From: Planctomycetota bacterium
GTDB lineage: Bacteria; Planctomycetota; Planctomycetia; Gemmatales; Gemmataceae
DNA length: 42,899 bases
Assembly (NCBI GenBank): GCA_016195405.1
Contig: JACPZP010000088.1
Location: 1 to 42,899 of the forward strand
Direction of reading: 5' to 3'
The notes under the pieces were generated by a model. The model saw nothing but the letters and a program-made list of their open reading frames with translations. It was not told where the DNA came from and ran no database searches. This document shows positions 23,455 to 31,161 of this stretch, one piece after another; the stretch's first letter is position 1, and every line of letters begins with the position of its first letter. A program made the position numbers and the translations under genes.

Positions 23455-25131
23455 TTATTTCACCCGCCAATCCAAACGTTCCTTGAACGCCATCGTCTCG
23501 TCAACCAACGCATACAACTCCGGATCATAGGTCTTCAGCGCTTCGCGCGTGCTGATCGGGCGATCCGCGTGGTGCGGCGCTTGGCCTGCGCCGGCCGCGT
23601 CGAAGTACGCCTCCACCCCGGCAGCCCAATACTCCACTTTGCTACGCCCGGCCGGGGTGCCTTTCCACAGACCTTTGCTGACCGCATCGTCGTAGATCTT
23701 TCCGAGCCGGGCGTCGTACTCGATGTCGAGCCGCTTGACGCGTAGCTCGTATTGCTGCCGATCGCGCTGCTTGTCGAAGTCGGCGATGACCGGACGCAGG
23801 GCGGTCACGTGGTAAAGCCCCTTGGCGAATGCGCTGACAATCATGCACTTTCCCGCAAACGGGTCGGCGCCTCGGGTATAGGACGGATTTGCAATCCGTC
23901 CGTGTGATGGGACGGATTGCAAATCCGTCCTACTTAGAACGTTCTCCTCCGGAACTACCATGAGCTTGAGAGCAGGCGCGTAATCGAGGTAACGCACCAG
24001 ATCCGGCATATCCTGGTTATTTCGATCCTTGAACTCGGGCAGATCGCTAAGCTTTTCCTTCACCCCCAAAACCACGAGCCGGACGCCGTCGGCGATCATG
24101 GCTTTGAGAATGTCGTGGCGATAGGCGAACATCTTGCGAATCGTGTCGTTCGCCTTCAGAAGCGCCTCGTCGCCGACATGCTTCGAGCCCAGAACCGGAA
24201 ACTCGCGCGCATAGGTGAATTTGGTGTAGTAGGGGTCGATCTTGAACTTCGCCGGCGGCGCGATCACGCTCGGCTGCCGGCGTAGGGGCTGGTAGCGCCA
24301 GTCGTTCTCGGGAGTCAGCTTGAAGATCGTCCTCACCAACTCGTACCCTTCGGGGTCGTAGAGCTTCAGTTGTTCGCGGGTGCCGATCGAGGCGTGGTTC
24401 CAGTTGTTGACGCGGTTGCAGTCGAAGTACGATTGGCAGATTTCCGCCCAATACTCGGCCGGGTTGGAAGCGGTATAGGAGTTCTTCCAAAGTCCCGCGG
24501 ACATGGCGCTCCGGTAGGTTTGGCCGAGCCGCTTCCGCCACGTCGGGTCGATCCTACCGAGCGCCGCATCGATCGTGTGACAAAACTCATGCACGCCGAT
24601 GCTCTCGTCGTCATAACGGTCGATGGGCAGGTTGAGCAGATTCTCCTCGCCAAAGCTGGTGACATCCAGGCCGCCCGTGCCGCGGACGCGTTCGTTGACA
24701 TAAGCCGGGTTCGGGTGGTTCCGATACTCGGGCATGTCCGTGTAGACCTGATCCTTGCCGATAATGATCAGACGCGTGCCGTGCTTGGCCATGGCTTGAA
24801 GAATATCCGGACGCCCCGCAAGCATGTGCGTCACGATGGCGTAAGTCCGCTCCAGCGCCTCATCCGCGACCTCGGCCGCCGCCACAACCGCCACGCCTTT
24901 GACGTCGATGTACTTCTTGTAGAACTTGAGGGCGGCGGGCCGGTCCTTCTCGCGCACTTTGTCAAAAAACGTCTCCGGCGGCGCCGTAAGCGGCGGCGCC
25001 GTAAGCGGCGGCGCGCCGGCGGGGTGCGTTTGAGCCGATGTCGCGGTCAAAGGGACGCCCAGCATCGTCCCGACGATGACGACAATCCATGCGGTTCTCA
25101 CGATCGTCTCCTGACTGATGGAGTTCTTCAT
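23455..25131 (-). CDS. Exported HEFCH metallopeptidase-like protein with duplicated domain
   Basis: A 558-residue protein from ATG 25131; the frame further upstream is antisense to the gene at 25231. A Sec signal (WIVVIVGTMLGVPLTATSAQT) is followed by a repeat-coded linker (APPLTAPPLTAPP) and two copies of one domain. Copy 1 (about 65-310) has a gluzincin-like HEFCH (H181, E182, H185) and NPAEYWAEICQSYFD, which may give the third ligand. Copy 2 (about 325-558) keeps the flanks (DDAVSKGLWKGT, KVEYWAAGVEAYFD, STREALKTYDPELY) but has no HExxH, so it is presumably non-catalytic. A palindromic element at 23879-23932 adds about 20 residues in frame within copy 2. Substrate unknown. Confidence 0.75.
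   Translation of the reverse strand: MKNSISQETIVRTAWIVVIVGTMLGVPLTATSAQTHPAGAPPLTAPPLTAPPETFFDKVREKDRPAALKFYKKYIDVKGVAVVAAAEVADEALERTYAIVTHMLAGRPDILQAMAKHGTRLIIIGKDQVYTDMPEYRNHPNPAYVNERVRGTGGLDVTSFGEENLLNLPIDRYDDESIGVHEFCHTIDAALGRIDPTWRKRLGQTYRSAMSAGLWKNSYTASNPAEYWAEICQSYFDCNRVNNWNHASIGTREQLKLYDPEGYELVRTIFKLTPENDWRYQPLRRQPSVIAPPAKFKIDPYYTKFTYAREFPVLGSKHVGDEALLKANDTIRKMFAYRHDILKAMIADGVRLVVLGVKEKLSDLPEFKDRNNQDMPDLVRYLDYAPALKLMVVPEENVLSRTDLQSVPSHGRIANPSYTRGADPFAGKCMIVSAFAKGLYHVTALRPVIADFDKQRDRQQYELRVKRLDIEYDARLGKIYDDAVSKGLWKGTPAGRSKVEYWAAGVEAYFDAAGAGQAPHHADRPISTREALKTYDPELYALVDETMAFKERLDWRVK
23879..23932. repeat. Palindromic repeat inserted in frame in a coding sequence
   Basis: Two 23-nt arms (23879-23901 and 23910-23932) are perfect reverse complements around an 8-nt spacer. 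Each arm is itself nearly self-complementary, with a core of GGACGGATTTGCAATCCGTC. It is translated in the host gene as RTDLQSVPSHGRIANPSY. A half copy (GTAGGACGGATTTGCAAA) lies at 25137-25154 near the start of the same gene. The behaviour is like the palindromic elements of Rickettsia that insert into genes without breaking the frame. Confidence 0.8.
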
Positions 25132-25230
25132 ACCTCGTAGGACGGATTTGCAAACCTTACTACATTTGAAACAGCCTCCGGGCCGTTCGCATGCGCACTG
25201 CATAGAAAATGAACAAAAAGGATCCTTCCC

Positions 25231-25602
25231 ATGCAGCCCGAACCAGCCTTGAACGTCGTCGTCTACCGGAACCCAGGTCCCGCCGGCGACATCGATCAGC
25301 ATGCAAGCGAGTTCTTGAAACGCAAGAACGTGAGCGGCACTGGAGGCGGCCTGGGATACCTGGTTCTGACGGCGCCGGATTTCGACCGGCTCTGGGCTGG
25401 AGTCGACAACGCCGACTTGCTCGGAACCGCTACCGCCGTCCTCCATCACCTGGGCGGCAACACCCGCCAATTCATGAACCGGCCGGAAGATTTCGTTTAC
25501 GGCTGGGTCGGCGACGAAGACATCCAAGAGGGCCGCACGTTGCTTTTGCAAATCGTCCCCAGGCCGCACCTCCAGGCCGCGCGGCGAGTGGAAATGAACT
25601 GA
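25231..25602 (+). CDS. Small protein of unknown function
   Basis: A 123-residue protein with AAAGGAT before its ATG. The sequence opens EPALNVVVYRNPGPAGDID and continues GLGYLVLTAPDFDRLWAGVDNADLLG and VYGWVGDEDIQEGRTLLLQIVP. No signal peptide, membrane segment or known motif was recognised. It diverges from the HEFCH gene and converges on the TlpA-like gene, with a long hairpin at 25640-25687 between. Confidence 0.65.
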   Translation: MQPEPALNVVVYRNPGPAGDIDQHASEFLKRKNVSGTGGGLGYLVLTAPDFDRLWAGVDNADLLGTATAVLHHLGGNTRQFMNRPEDFVYGWVGDEDIQEGRTLLLQIVPRPHLQAARRVEMN

Positions 25603-25639
25603 GCGCTCTGTGGATTCAATCCCTGTTTCACTTTTGAAA

Positions 25640-25687
25640 TTGAGCCCGAAGCGCAAGCGAGGGGCTTCGCTCGCGCTTCGGGCTCAA
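25640..25687. terminator. Long hairpin between convergent genes
   Basis: Arms 25640-25660 and 25667-25687 pair over 21 positions with one mismatch, around a 6-nt loop (GGGGCT); core TGAGCCCGAAGCGC. It lies between convergent genes, so it may stop transcription from both sides, although no T-run follows. The same motif type recurs in planctomycete intergenic DNA in my memory, so it may be a mobile palindrome acting as a terminator. Confidence 0.5.
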
Positions 25688-25697
25688 TGGTTGAGAC

Positions 25698-26810
25698 TCA
25701 CTTCTTTCTTGCTTCCAACTCCTTGAGGAGTTGATCCACGGCACGATCCATGTCTTCGCCGCGGACCTCGCGATAGCGAATCACGCCGTCGCCGTCCACA
25801 ACGTAAATCGTCGGCCAACCCTGGACGTGCCAGGCTTCCGAGATCGGCCCTTGGGTGCCTTTGGGCCCGTTCGAGAAGGAGCGCCAGGTAATCTTCTCAT
25901 CCTCCAGAGCTTTTTTCAGCTTGTCCTTATCGATGTCGCTGTTCACGCCGATCAGGGCGAAGGGACGGTTCTCCAGCCGTTTCACGAGCGACCGCTCGTG
26001 CGGGTACATGGCCCGGCAAGGCGGTCACCAATGCCCCCAGAAGTCGATCACCACCACCTTTCCCCGATAGTCCGACAGCTTGAATTTTTTGCCGTCGAGG
26101 TCTTCGCCCTCGATCTCCATGGCGGGGCGGCTGACAGTCAGATGCTTGAGCGCGAACTGCTGTTCCTTGATCTGCTTGTCGAGGTTGGGATTGTGCTCGC
26201 CAACCTGTTTCAAGACGGCCTCGGCTTCCGCAAGCAAGTAGTCGGCTTTCTTGTCGCCGCTCTGGTGTCGAGCCTCGAATTGCAGCCGCAAGCTCTCACC
26301 GTAGGCAACGCCAAGCGGTCCGTCGAGTTCTTTGGGGGACGCCTCCCGGATCGTCAAGGTGTATTCGCCAGTTCCCGTATAGGCGGATGAATAAGCGGTG
26401 GCGATGATCCGATACGCGTCGTCCTTGGGCGCTTTGAAGATGATCTGTGCGTTCGGCCAGCCGCCGCTGTCGTCATCTTCGGCCAGGTTGTTGCCGGCGG
26501 AGTCCTCGATCCGCAGGTAGGTGTCGAACACCTGCGGCTCTTTCTTCTCTGAGTCCTTCTTCTCCGAGTCCTTCTTCTTCGGTTGCTTGCCGATCATTTT
26601 GACCACGTAGACCGAACCGGCCTTCATCTTGTACTCGTGCACCTTTTGCGGGCTTTCCTTGCGGATCTTGTCCGCCGGATCGTCCTTGGTCAGCTTGCCT
26701 TCGATCTTGAAGACTTTTTCGTCCCCGTTCTTCTTGTCCTTGTCATCCCCGGCCCAGGCTGCGGGAATCAGAATCAGCCCGGCCAGGCTCCAAATAATGA
26801 GCCGTCCCAT
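25698..26810 (-). CDS. PPC-thioredoxin (TlpA-like) protein, candidate UxxC selenoprotein
   Basis: One frame of 371 codons with a single in-frame TGA at 26025-26027 (codon 262). Upstream: a Sec signal (GRLIIWSLAGLILIPAAWAG), a PPC-like beta domain (about 30-175), a helical linker and the thioredoxin opening KKFKLSDYRGKVVVIDFWGHW. Immediately after the TGA the frame continues PPCRAMYPHERSLVKRLENR, then FALIGVNSDIDKDKL and GWPTIYVVDGDGVIRY, a complete TlpA-like ending with cis-Pro. The TGA stands exactly at the first Cys of the WCxxC redox motif. A SECIS-like hairpin follows. Selenocysteine insertion is the best reading; a nonsense mutation or assembly error is the alternative. No sel gene lies in the window. 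Confidence 0.75.
25983..26000 (-). promoter_or_regulatory. Candidate bacterial SECIS hairpin
   Basis: In the mRNA, 24 nt after the UGA of the TlpA-like gene, CACGAGC pairs perfectly with GCUCGUG around a GGUC loop. A short stem with a small apical loop that starts with G, its loop about 16-37 nt from the UGA, is the known form of bacterial SECIS elements. The E. coli fdhF element also exposes GGU in its loop for SelB. The hairpin lies in coding sequence (HERSLV), so chance formation cannot be excluded. Confidence 0.55.
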
Positions 26811-26976
26811 GGATGTCTCCTTCCAAAAGGTGAGGGGCCAATGGCACCAGCCTATTCCCTGGACGAGGGAAACGCAACAATTCTAACGAAGAACGCGGTC
26901 TTGTCGTCGGGCCTTTGAGGCGATGCGAAATGAACCAGATAGTCCGCCCCGAACAATCGGAGGCGGCCAAGAGAAC

Positions 26977-27924
26977 TCATAAAGACATATCCGCCCGCGA
27001 ATGCACAGCTTCGGCGCGATCCCTCTGCCGGGCATCGATGGCGACGACTACTGCCAAGGCGAATATTGCCGCAATGATCGTTGCAACCTCGGCAACCATG
27101 CCCGCGATGGTGGCCGCTCGCAGGGTCTCGGGCGAGTTCACGGCGAATGTCGCCTGAACGGAAATGTTGCTGATCACATTCATGATGATCCACGCCGCCC
27201 ACCAAAAACCGATCAGCGTGGAATTTCGTGGCGTCACGATGCGAATGTCCTCCTCCATAACGGCATTCGGGTCGCTGTTTCGCCAGATTTCCTGGGCGAC
27301 CTGCACGGGACGAAAGAGATTCAAGATAGGCACGAACCAGTAGCCCACCGCCCATCCCGATGAGTAGTTTAGCCGCTCTGCGCCCAAGGGCTTGAGGTTG
27401 GCATGGGCGCGATAGAACCACATCGAGAAAACGACCACCGTGGCAATGGAAAACAAGAAATGAGCCAGCCCGAGCACCATTTGGCGGTCGTCGTTGCCGT
27501 CAATCTCAGCGTCCTCCACCCGGGCACCTGCGATCAGGCGGATGGCGAGCTGGTATTGCAACCAATCGCTGCCCAAAAGCAGCAAGCTCATGACAAGGCT
27601 CAACGTCAGCATGACCTTCACGGCGACGCCCAGTCCGCCCGCCGGCTTGAAATGGCGCCTGTACGCGGCACGAGAAGGCACGTCGTCGTAATCGTCCACC
27701 CTTCCCCGTGAAGGCCGCCGCGCCGCCCAGGGCTCGGAGTCAGGGATCGCGCGCACGTCCGTAGCTGCCGGCGGCAAAGGAGGCGGCGCTTGCGCCGTAA
27801 TCTCGGTCCGCGACCCGCCCACGAAAATCCTCCCACATTCCGGACAGCGAATGTCGCCTCCGTGGTAACCCTCGGGAAGTTGAAGCAAGCGTTGGCAATG
27901 GGGACAGGAAATGGTATTGGGCAT
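26977..27924 (-). CDS. Zinc-ribbon membrane protein, DUF4328-like
   Basis: A 315-residue protein from ATG 27924 (GGAGGG upstream). The N-terminus is an MJ0042-type zinc ribbon (ISCPHCQRLLQLP ... DIRCPECGRIF) followed by a Pro-rich linker. The second half has four or five membrane segments (VMLTLSLVMSLLLLGSDWL, LAHFLFSIATVVVFSMWFY, STLIGFWWAAWIIMNVI, IAGMVAEVATIIAAIFALAVV) with the pattern FYRAHANLKPLGA ... SSGWAVGYWFVPILNLFRPVQVAQEIWR. This pattern is that of DUF4328 proteins. Function unknown. Confidence 0.82.
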   Translation of the reverse strand: MPNTISCPHCQRLLQLPEGYHGGDIRCPECGRIFVGGSRTEITAQAPPPLPPAATDVRAIPDSEPWAARRPSRGRVDDYDDVPSRAAYRRHFKPAGGLGVAVKVMLTLSLVMSLLLLGSDWLQYQLAIRLIAGARVEDAEIDGNDDRQMVLGLAHFLFSIATVVVFSMWFYRAHANLKPLGAERLNYSSGWAVGYWFVPILNLFRPVQVAQEIWRNSDPNAVMEEDIRIVTPRNSTLIGFWWAAWIIMNVISNISVQATFAVNSPETLRAATIAGMVAEVATIIAAIFALAVVVAIDARQRDRAEAVHSRADMSL

Positions 27925-28159
27925 GATGTCCCTCCAAATCCAACGAAATGCCGCGAGCACTGGTAGTAGCATAGTCGAACGAGGACGGCGTGGCTCCAGT
28001 TCCAACCTCGTGCCCAACGTCCTCTTTGGGCACGCACGACCCGCAACGCTGCTTCGACGAACGAACCACGTCGAGACGGATATTGTTGCGGCTGGGTGCC
28101 GGGCCAACGAAACGGAGTTTTCAGAGGATGCGGTCCCAAATAAGACTTTGCGACCCAGC

Positions 28160-28543
28160 AAAGCACGATTTCCGCAAAGACGTTCAGTCGGAGCCCGACT
28201 TGTTCAGCATTGCTTCGTCTTTCAAGAGTTCCTCAAACCATTCCTGCATCGAGAACGCCGCGGCGAGTCATGTAGGCAATTTCTTCAAAAACTCGAGCAC
28301 CGGCGTGTTTTTCCGCAGGTCAATGGAGTCGCGCGCATTGAGAAGCAATTTTGCAAAATGGGATCTGTGATTCCTCATGTCGGCGGAATCGAAATCGGAA
28401 GCGAAGTCCATTACCATCTTCGCTGAGTTGGACCTCCACGTATTTCTGAGGTTCAGAATATGAAAGAACAATGCAACGCTAACTGCTACACAGCTGGCGA
28501 GCGCGCCGACCATCGACCAGTCAATTGAAGCGATGCAGATCAT
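28160..28543 (-). pseudogene. Broken small membrane protein gene (DUF4760-like)
   Basis: ATG 28543 behind AAAGGAG opens a frame with one membrane segment (VGALASCVAVSVALFFHILNL) and RNTWRSNSAKMVMDFASDFD, and it stops at TGA 28268 after LEFLKKLPT. The next bases in another frame read YMTRRGVLDAGMV and then, back in the first frame, MQEWFEELLKDEAM. Both look like continuation of the same protein (family pattern L..RGVLD..MV...F). This suggests at least two small indels. The family name is tentative. Confidence 0.5.
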
Positions 28544-28735
28544 TGCAAACTCCTTTTCGGCGCGACGGGAAATTGGAAGCCGGGGCAAGGCAGGCAAGTC
28601 GGAATTCTGCTGCGACAAGTTTCTCTAAGGTATCTCAGACCCGCATCAGTTTCCACGTGCGCAATGCAGACACTGGACTAATCTCCTTGATGAACCGGCG
28701 GATCATCGTCGGCTTCCAGGGTTCGGCTTTTTTGG

Positions 28736-29923
28736 TCACAACTCCCCTCGGAATGCCCGGTCGAGGATCGCCGGGAGGACGGCGTCGAGTTCCGCAAACG
28801 TCTCTTCATGGAGTCGTTTCACCCTATCTAGATGACCACGGAGTTGGTCCAGGTGGGCGATGATCCGACACTGATCCGCGAGGCCTGGGAGACGGATGGC
28901 GAATTTTCGCAAAGCACTAATGTTAAGGTGTGGGGAGGCAGAGCCTTTGGAAAACGGCACGATTTGGTCTTCATAGATAAGGGGTGAGAGCAGTTGATAG
29001 AGAAAGAAACGCGGCAGAATTTTGCTCTTGTCCACCCGGATCATCATAACGCGCTGACCGAGACTTAACCGCTGGCCATCCTCGACGATGGCTGCCTTGC
29101 CGGTACCACCACCCTCCCTCACAAAAACGACGTCGTCCACCCGCGGCTCGCCACGAGCTGTCCGGCGTCGAAACTCTGCTTCGCTGGTCTTGCGCGCCGA
29201 AGTGAGGTTCAGCGTGCCCCAGCCTACGTCAGATGAGCGCATACATGGGACGCCCGTTTCAGCGTAAATGGGGTTGGAGTGAAGATTGTCAATAATCGCC
29301 GCACACACGCTCTCGATGGTAACGAATTGGCAGCCGGCGGCCGCGCTGAAGATGCGGCGCATCTCTGTTCTTAAGAGCGCTTGTGCTTCCTCTCCTGCAC
29401 GCTGCCGCAGTGTCTTCCCTTCCTCGATCTTATCGGCCAACGCCTCGATCTTCGCCACGATCCGTCGCTGCTCCTCTACGGGCGGCAACGGTATTTCCTC
29501 TCTAAGAAACCTATTCTCCTGCAAATATCGCCGGTTTGTTGTGCCTTCGCTTGCTTTGATGCAGAACTCCAAAAATGTTGACGTCTTCGTCAAATAATCA
29601 AGGAATCTCAGCTCAAGACGGGCCGGGTCATGATCGAATGCCCAAAAATTACCAGTGATGATCGCTTGATCTGCCTCGGCCGACAGTATTCCAAAAGCTC
29701 CGTTTCTTGCGTCGATTTTCGAAAGTACTAATTGGCCCTTTCTGGCAACAAACTGCTTTTTTGTACCGATCTCTGAGCCTTGAACTCGATCTCGGACTAC
29801 TATCCCGCGGCCGTTGAGACGAATCGTTAGCCGCGGGTACGCCGTCAATTCGTCGATTGTGATCTCCTCTTTTTGTCGGTTCAAGACCTGCCCCAGCGCC
29901 ACCATCGGCCACGGCGTCTTCAT
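28736..29923 (-). CDS. hsdS: Type I restriction-modification specificity subunit HsdS
   Basis: A 395-residue HsdS. Two target-recognition halves each end in the usual conserved helix: first LPPVEEQRRIVAKIEALADKI, second LPGLADQCRIIAHLDQLRGHL. The first half has FLEFCIKASEGTTNRRYL, the second VPFSKGSASPHLNISALRKF. The start ATG 29923 overlaps the stop of the nuclease gene upstream by 4 nt (ATGA); the longer frame is rejected. HsdS gives the DNA target of the whole HsdRMS complex; the target cannot be read by eye. Confidence 0.92.
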   Translation of the reverse strand: MKTPWPMVALGQVLNRQKEEITIDELTAYPRLTIRLNGRGIVVRDRVQGSEIGTKKQFVARKGQLVLSKIDARNGAFGILSAEADQAIITGNFWAFDHDPARLELRFLDYLTKTSTFLEFCIKASEGTTNRRYLQENRFLREEIPLPPVEEQRRIVAKIEALADKIEEGKTLRQRAGEEAQALLRTEMRRIFSAAAGCQFVTIESVCAAIIDNLHSNPIYAETGVPCMRSSDVGWGTLNLTSARKTSEAEFRRRTARGEPRVDDVVFVREGGGTGKAAIVEDGQRLSLGQRVMMIRVDKSKILPRFFLYQLLSPLIYEDQIVPFSKGSASPHLNISALRKFAIRLPGLADQCRIIAHLDQLRGHLDRVKRLHEETFAELDAVLPAILDRAFRGEL

Positions 29924-31161
29924 CGCTTCACCCTCCGTGCCCGCTCTTCCAACGAGCGGCGTGTGCGTTCCAGCTCTCTTGCGAGCGTCCGCTCGTCGGG
30001 CAACGCCAGGCGATATTCGGCGGCCAGCACTTTGTTGGGGAGGTCTTCCAGAGCGTAATGGGCGACCGCCTCGTCCTTGTGGGTGCACAGAATCAGGCCG
30101 ACGGGTGGGTTTTCATCCGCGTTGGTCCAGTGTTCCCGGGCGTAGTTGAGGTAGAGGTGCATCTGCCCGGCGTCGGCGTGGGTGAACTTGCCGAGCTTCA
30201 GGTCGATGACCACCAGGCAGCGCAGCAGCCGCTGGAAGAATAAGAGATCGATGCGATACCATTCGTCGCCGATGCGCAAGCGCCGCTGCCGGCCCACGAA
30301 GGCAAATTCGCCGCCCAACTCCAGAAGGAAAGTCTCCAGTTGGCGGATGAGCGCTTCTTCAAGGTCGCTTTCGGAATACTCGTCTTTGAGGCCGAGGAAT
30401 TCCAGAACGAAGGGGTCCTTGATGGCTTCTTCGGGCGTGAGTTCTTGGCTCGATTTGGGCGTGGCGCCCTTCTTGAGCATCGCGGCCTTGTTGCGCGAGG
30501 CCAACGTGCGCTCGTAGAAAAGGGAGCTGATTTGCCGATCGAGTTGCCGTACCGTCCAGCCGCAACGAAGGGCCTCGGTTTCATAAAAGGCGCGGGCATC
30601 CGGCTTTTCTACCTTGAGGAGTTGGACATAATGGGACCAGGGAAGGGGAAAGTGTTCGCGCAGATCTGCTAGGCTAGGATCCGATCTAGGAGACACCGTC
30701 TGCAATACTGGGACCAGCTGACCTTCGATCAATTGGTCAGACACAGTCTGACCAATTGAGATGGGCTCCGCCTCGGCGAATTTCGCAGACAGTACCTGCG
30801 AGATCTTGGTAGACACCGATTTCGCAGACAGTGTCTGCGAAATTGACCAGCCCAGATAGAACAGCCGCATGTATTCGAGGTTTCGTTCCGAGAATCCCCG
30901 CCCGAAGCGTCTTCCGAGGTCTCCGGCGAGCTTTTTCAGAAGAGCGGCGCCGTAACGGGCACGATCTTTGCCAGCCTGTTGGTACTCTACAATGCGCCTA
31001 CCCACTTCCCAGTACGTCGCAGTGATAAAGACATTCACCGCCCGGGCAGATGCTGTTCTGGCTTCCTCAAGAAGTTCGACGACTCCGCCGAAGACCGCAT
31101 CGTAGCCCGGAAGCGCCTGGTTCACGGGTTGCGCGACCTTCATGATGCGATTCTTGCTCAC
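29920..31161 (-). CDS. YhcG/DUF1016-type PD-(D/E)xK nuclease in the restriction operon
   Basis: A 413-residue protein from GTG 31161 (GGAGG upstream), which overlaps the hsdM stop by 4 nt (GTGA). The N-terminal DUF1016 domain begins DAVFGGVVELLEEARTASAR and includes YWEVGRRIVEYQQAG and FSERNLEYMRLFY. The C-terminal PD-(D/E)xK nuclease has RIDLLFFQRLLRCLVVIDLKLG, followed by YLNYAREHW. Between them is a variable region built of repeats of the type SIxQTxSxxx (SISQTLSAKS, KISQVLSAKF, SIGQTVSDQL, PVLQTVSPRS). Such nucleases often travel with type I systems. Exact role is unknown. Confidence 0.88.
   Translation of the reverse strand: MSKNRIMKVAQPVNQALPGYDAVFGGVVELLEEARTASARAVNVFITATYWEVGRRIVEYQQAGKDRARYGAALLKKLAGDLGRRFGRGFSERNLEYMRLFYLGWSISQTLSAKSVSTKISQVLSAKFAEAEPISIGQTVSDQLIEGQLVPVLQTVSPRSDPSLADLREHFPLPWSHYVQLLKVEKPDARAFYETEALRCGWTVRQLDRQISSLFYERTLASRNKAAMLKKGATPKSSQELTPEEAIKDPFVLEFLGLKDEYSESDLEEALIRQLETFLLELGGEFAFVGRQRRLRIGDEWYRIDLLFFQRLLRCLVVIDLKLGKFTHADAGQMHLYLNYAREHWTNADENPPVGLILCTHKDEAVAHYALEDLPNKVLAAEYRLALPDERTLARELERTRRSLEERARRVKR
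30729..30759. repeat. Perfect 14-bp palindrome inside the DUF1016 gene
   Basis: TCAATTGGTCAGAC and GTCTGACCAATTGA flank ACA. A second palindrome of the same design, ATTTCGCAGAC-AGT-GTCTGCGAAAT, lies close by near 30820-30844. Both sit in the variable QTxS repeat region and show that the repeat units arose by local duplication and inversion. Confidence 0.65.

Noticed and set aside
25698..26027. Separate small gene starting at ATG 26009 with the thioredoxin ending
   Set aside because: No ribosome site, same frame as the upstream part, and it would lack the redox motif; one gene with UGA as selenocysteine fits better.
28638..28706. 23-codon minus-strand frame (MIRRFIKEISPVSALRTWKL)
   Set aside because: No good ribosome site and no recognisable relation; could be chance.
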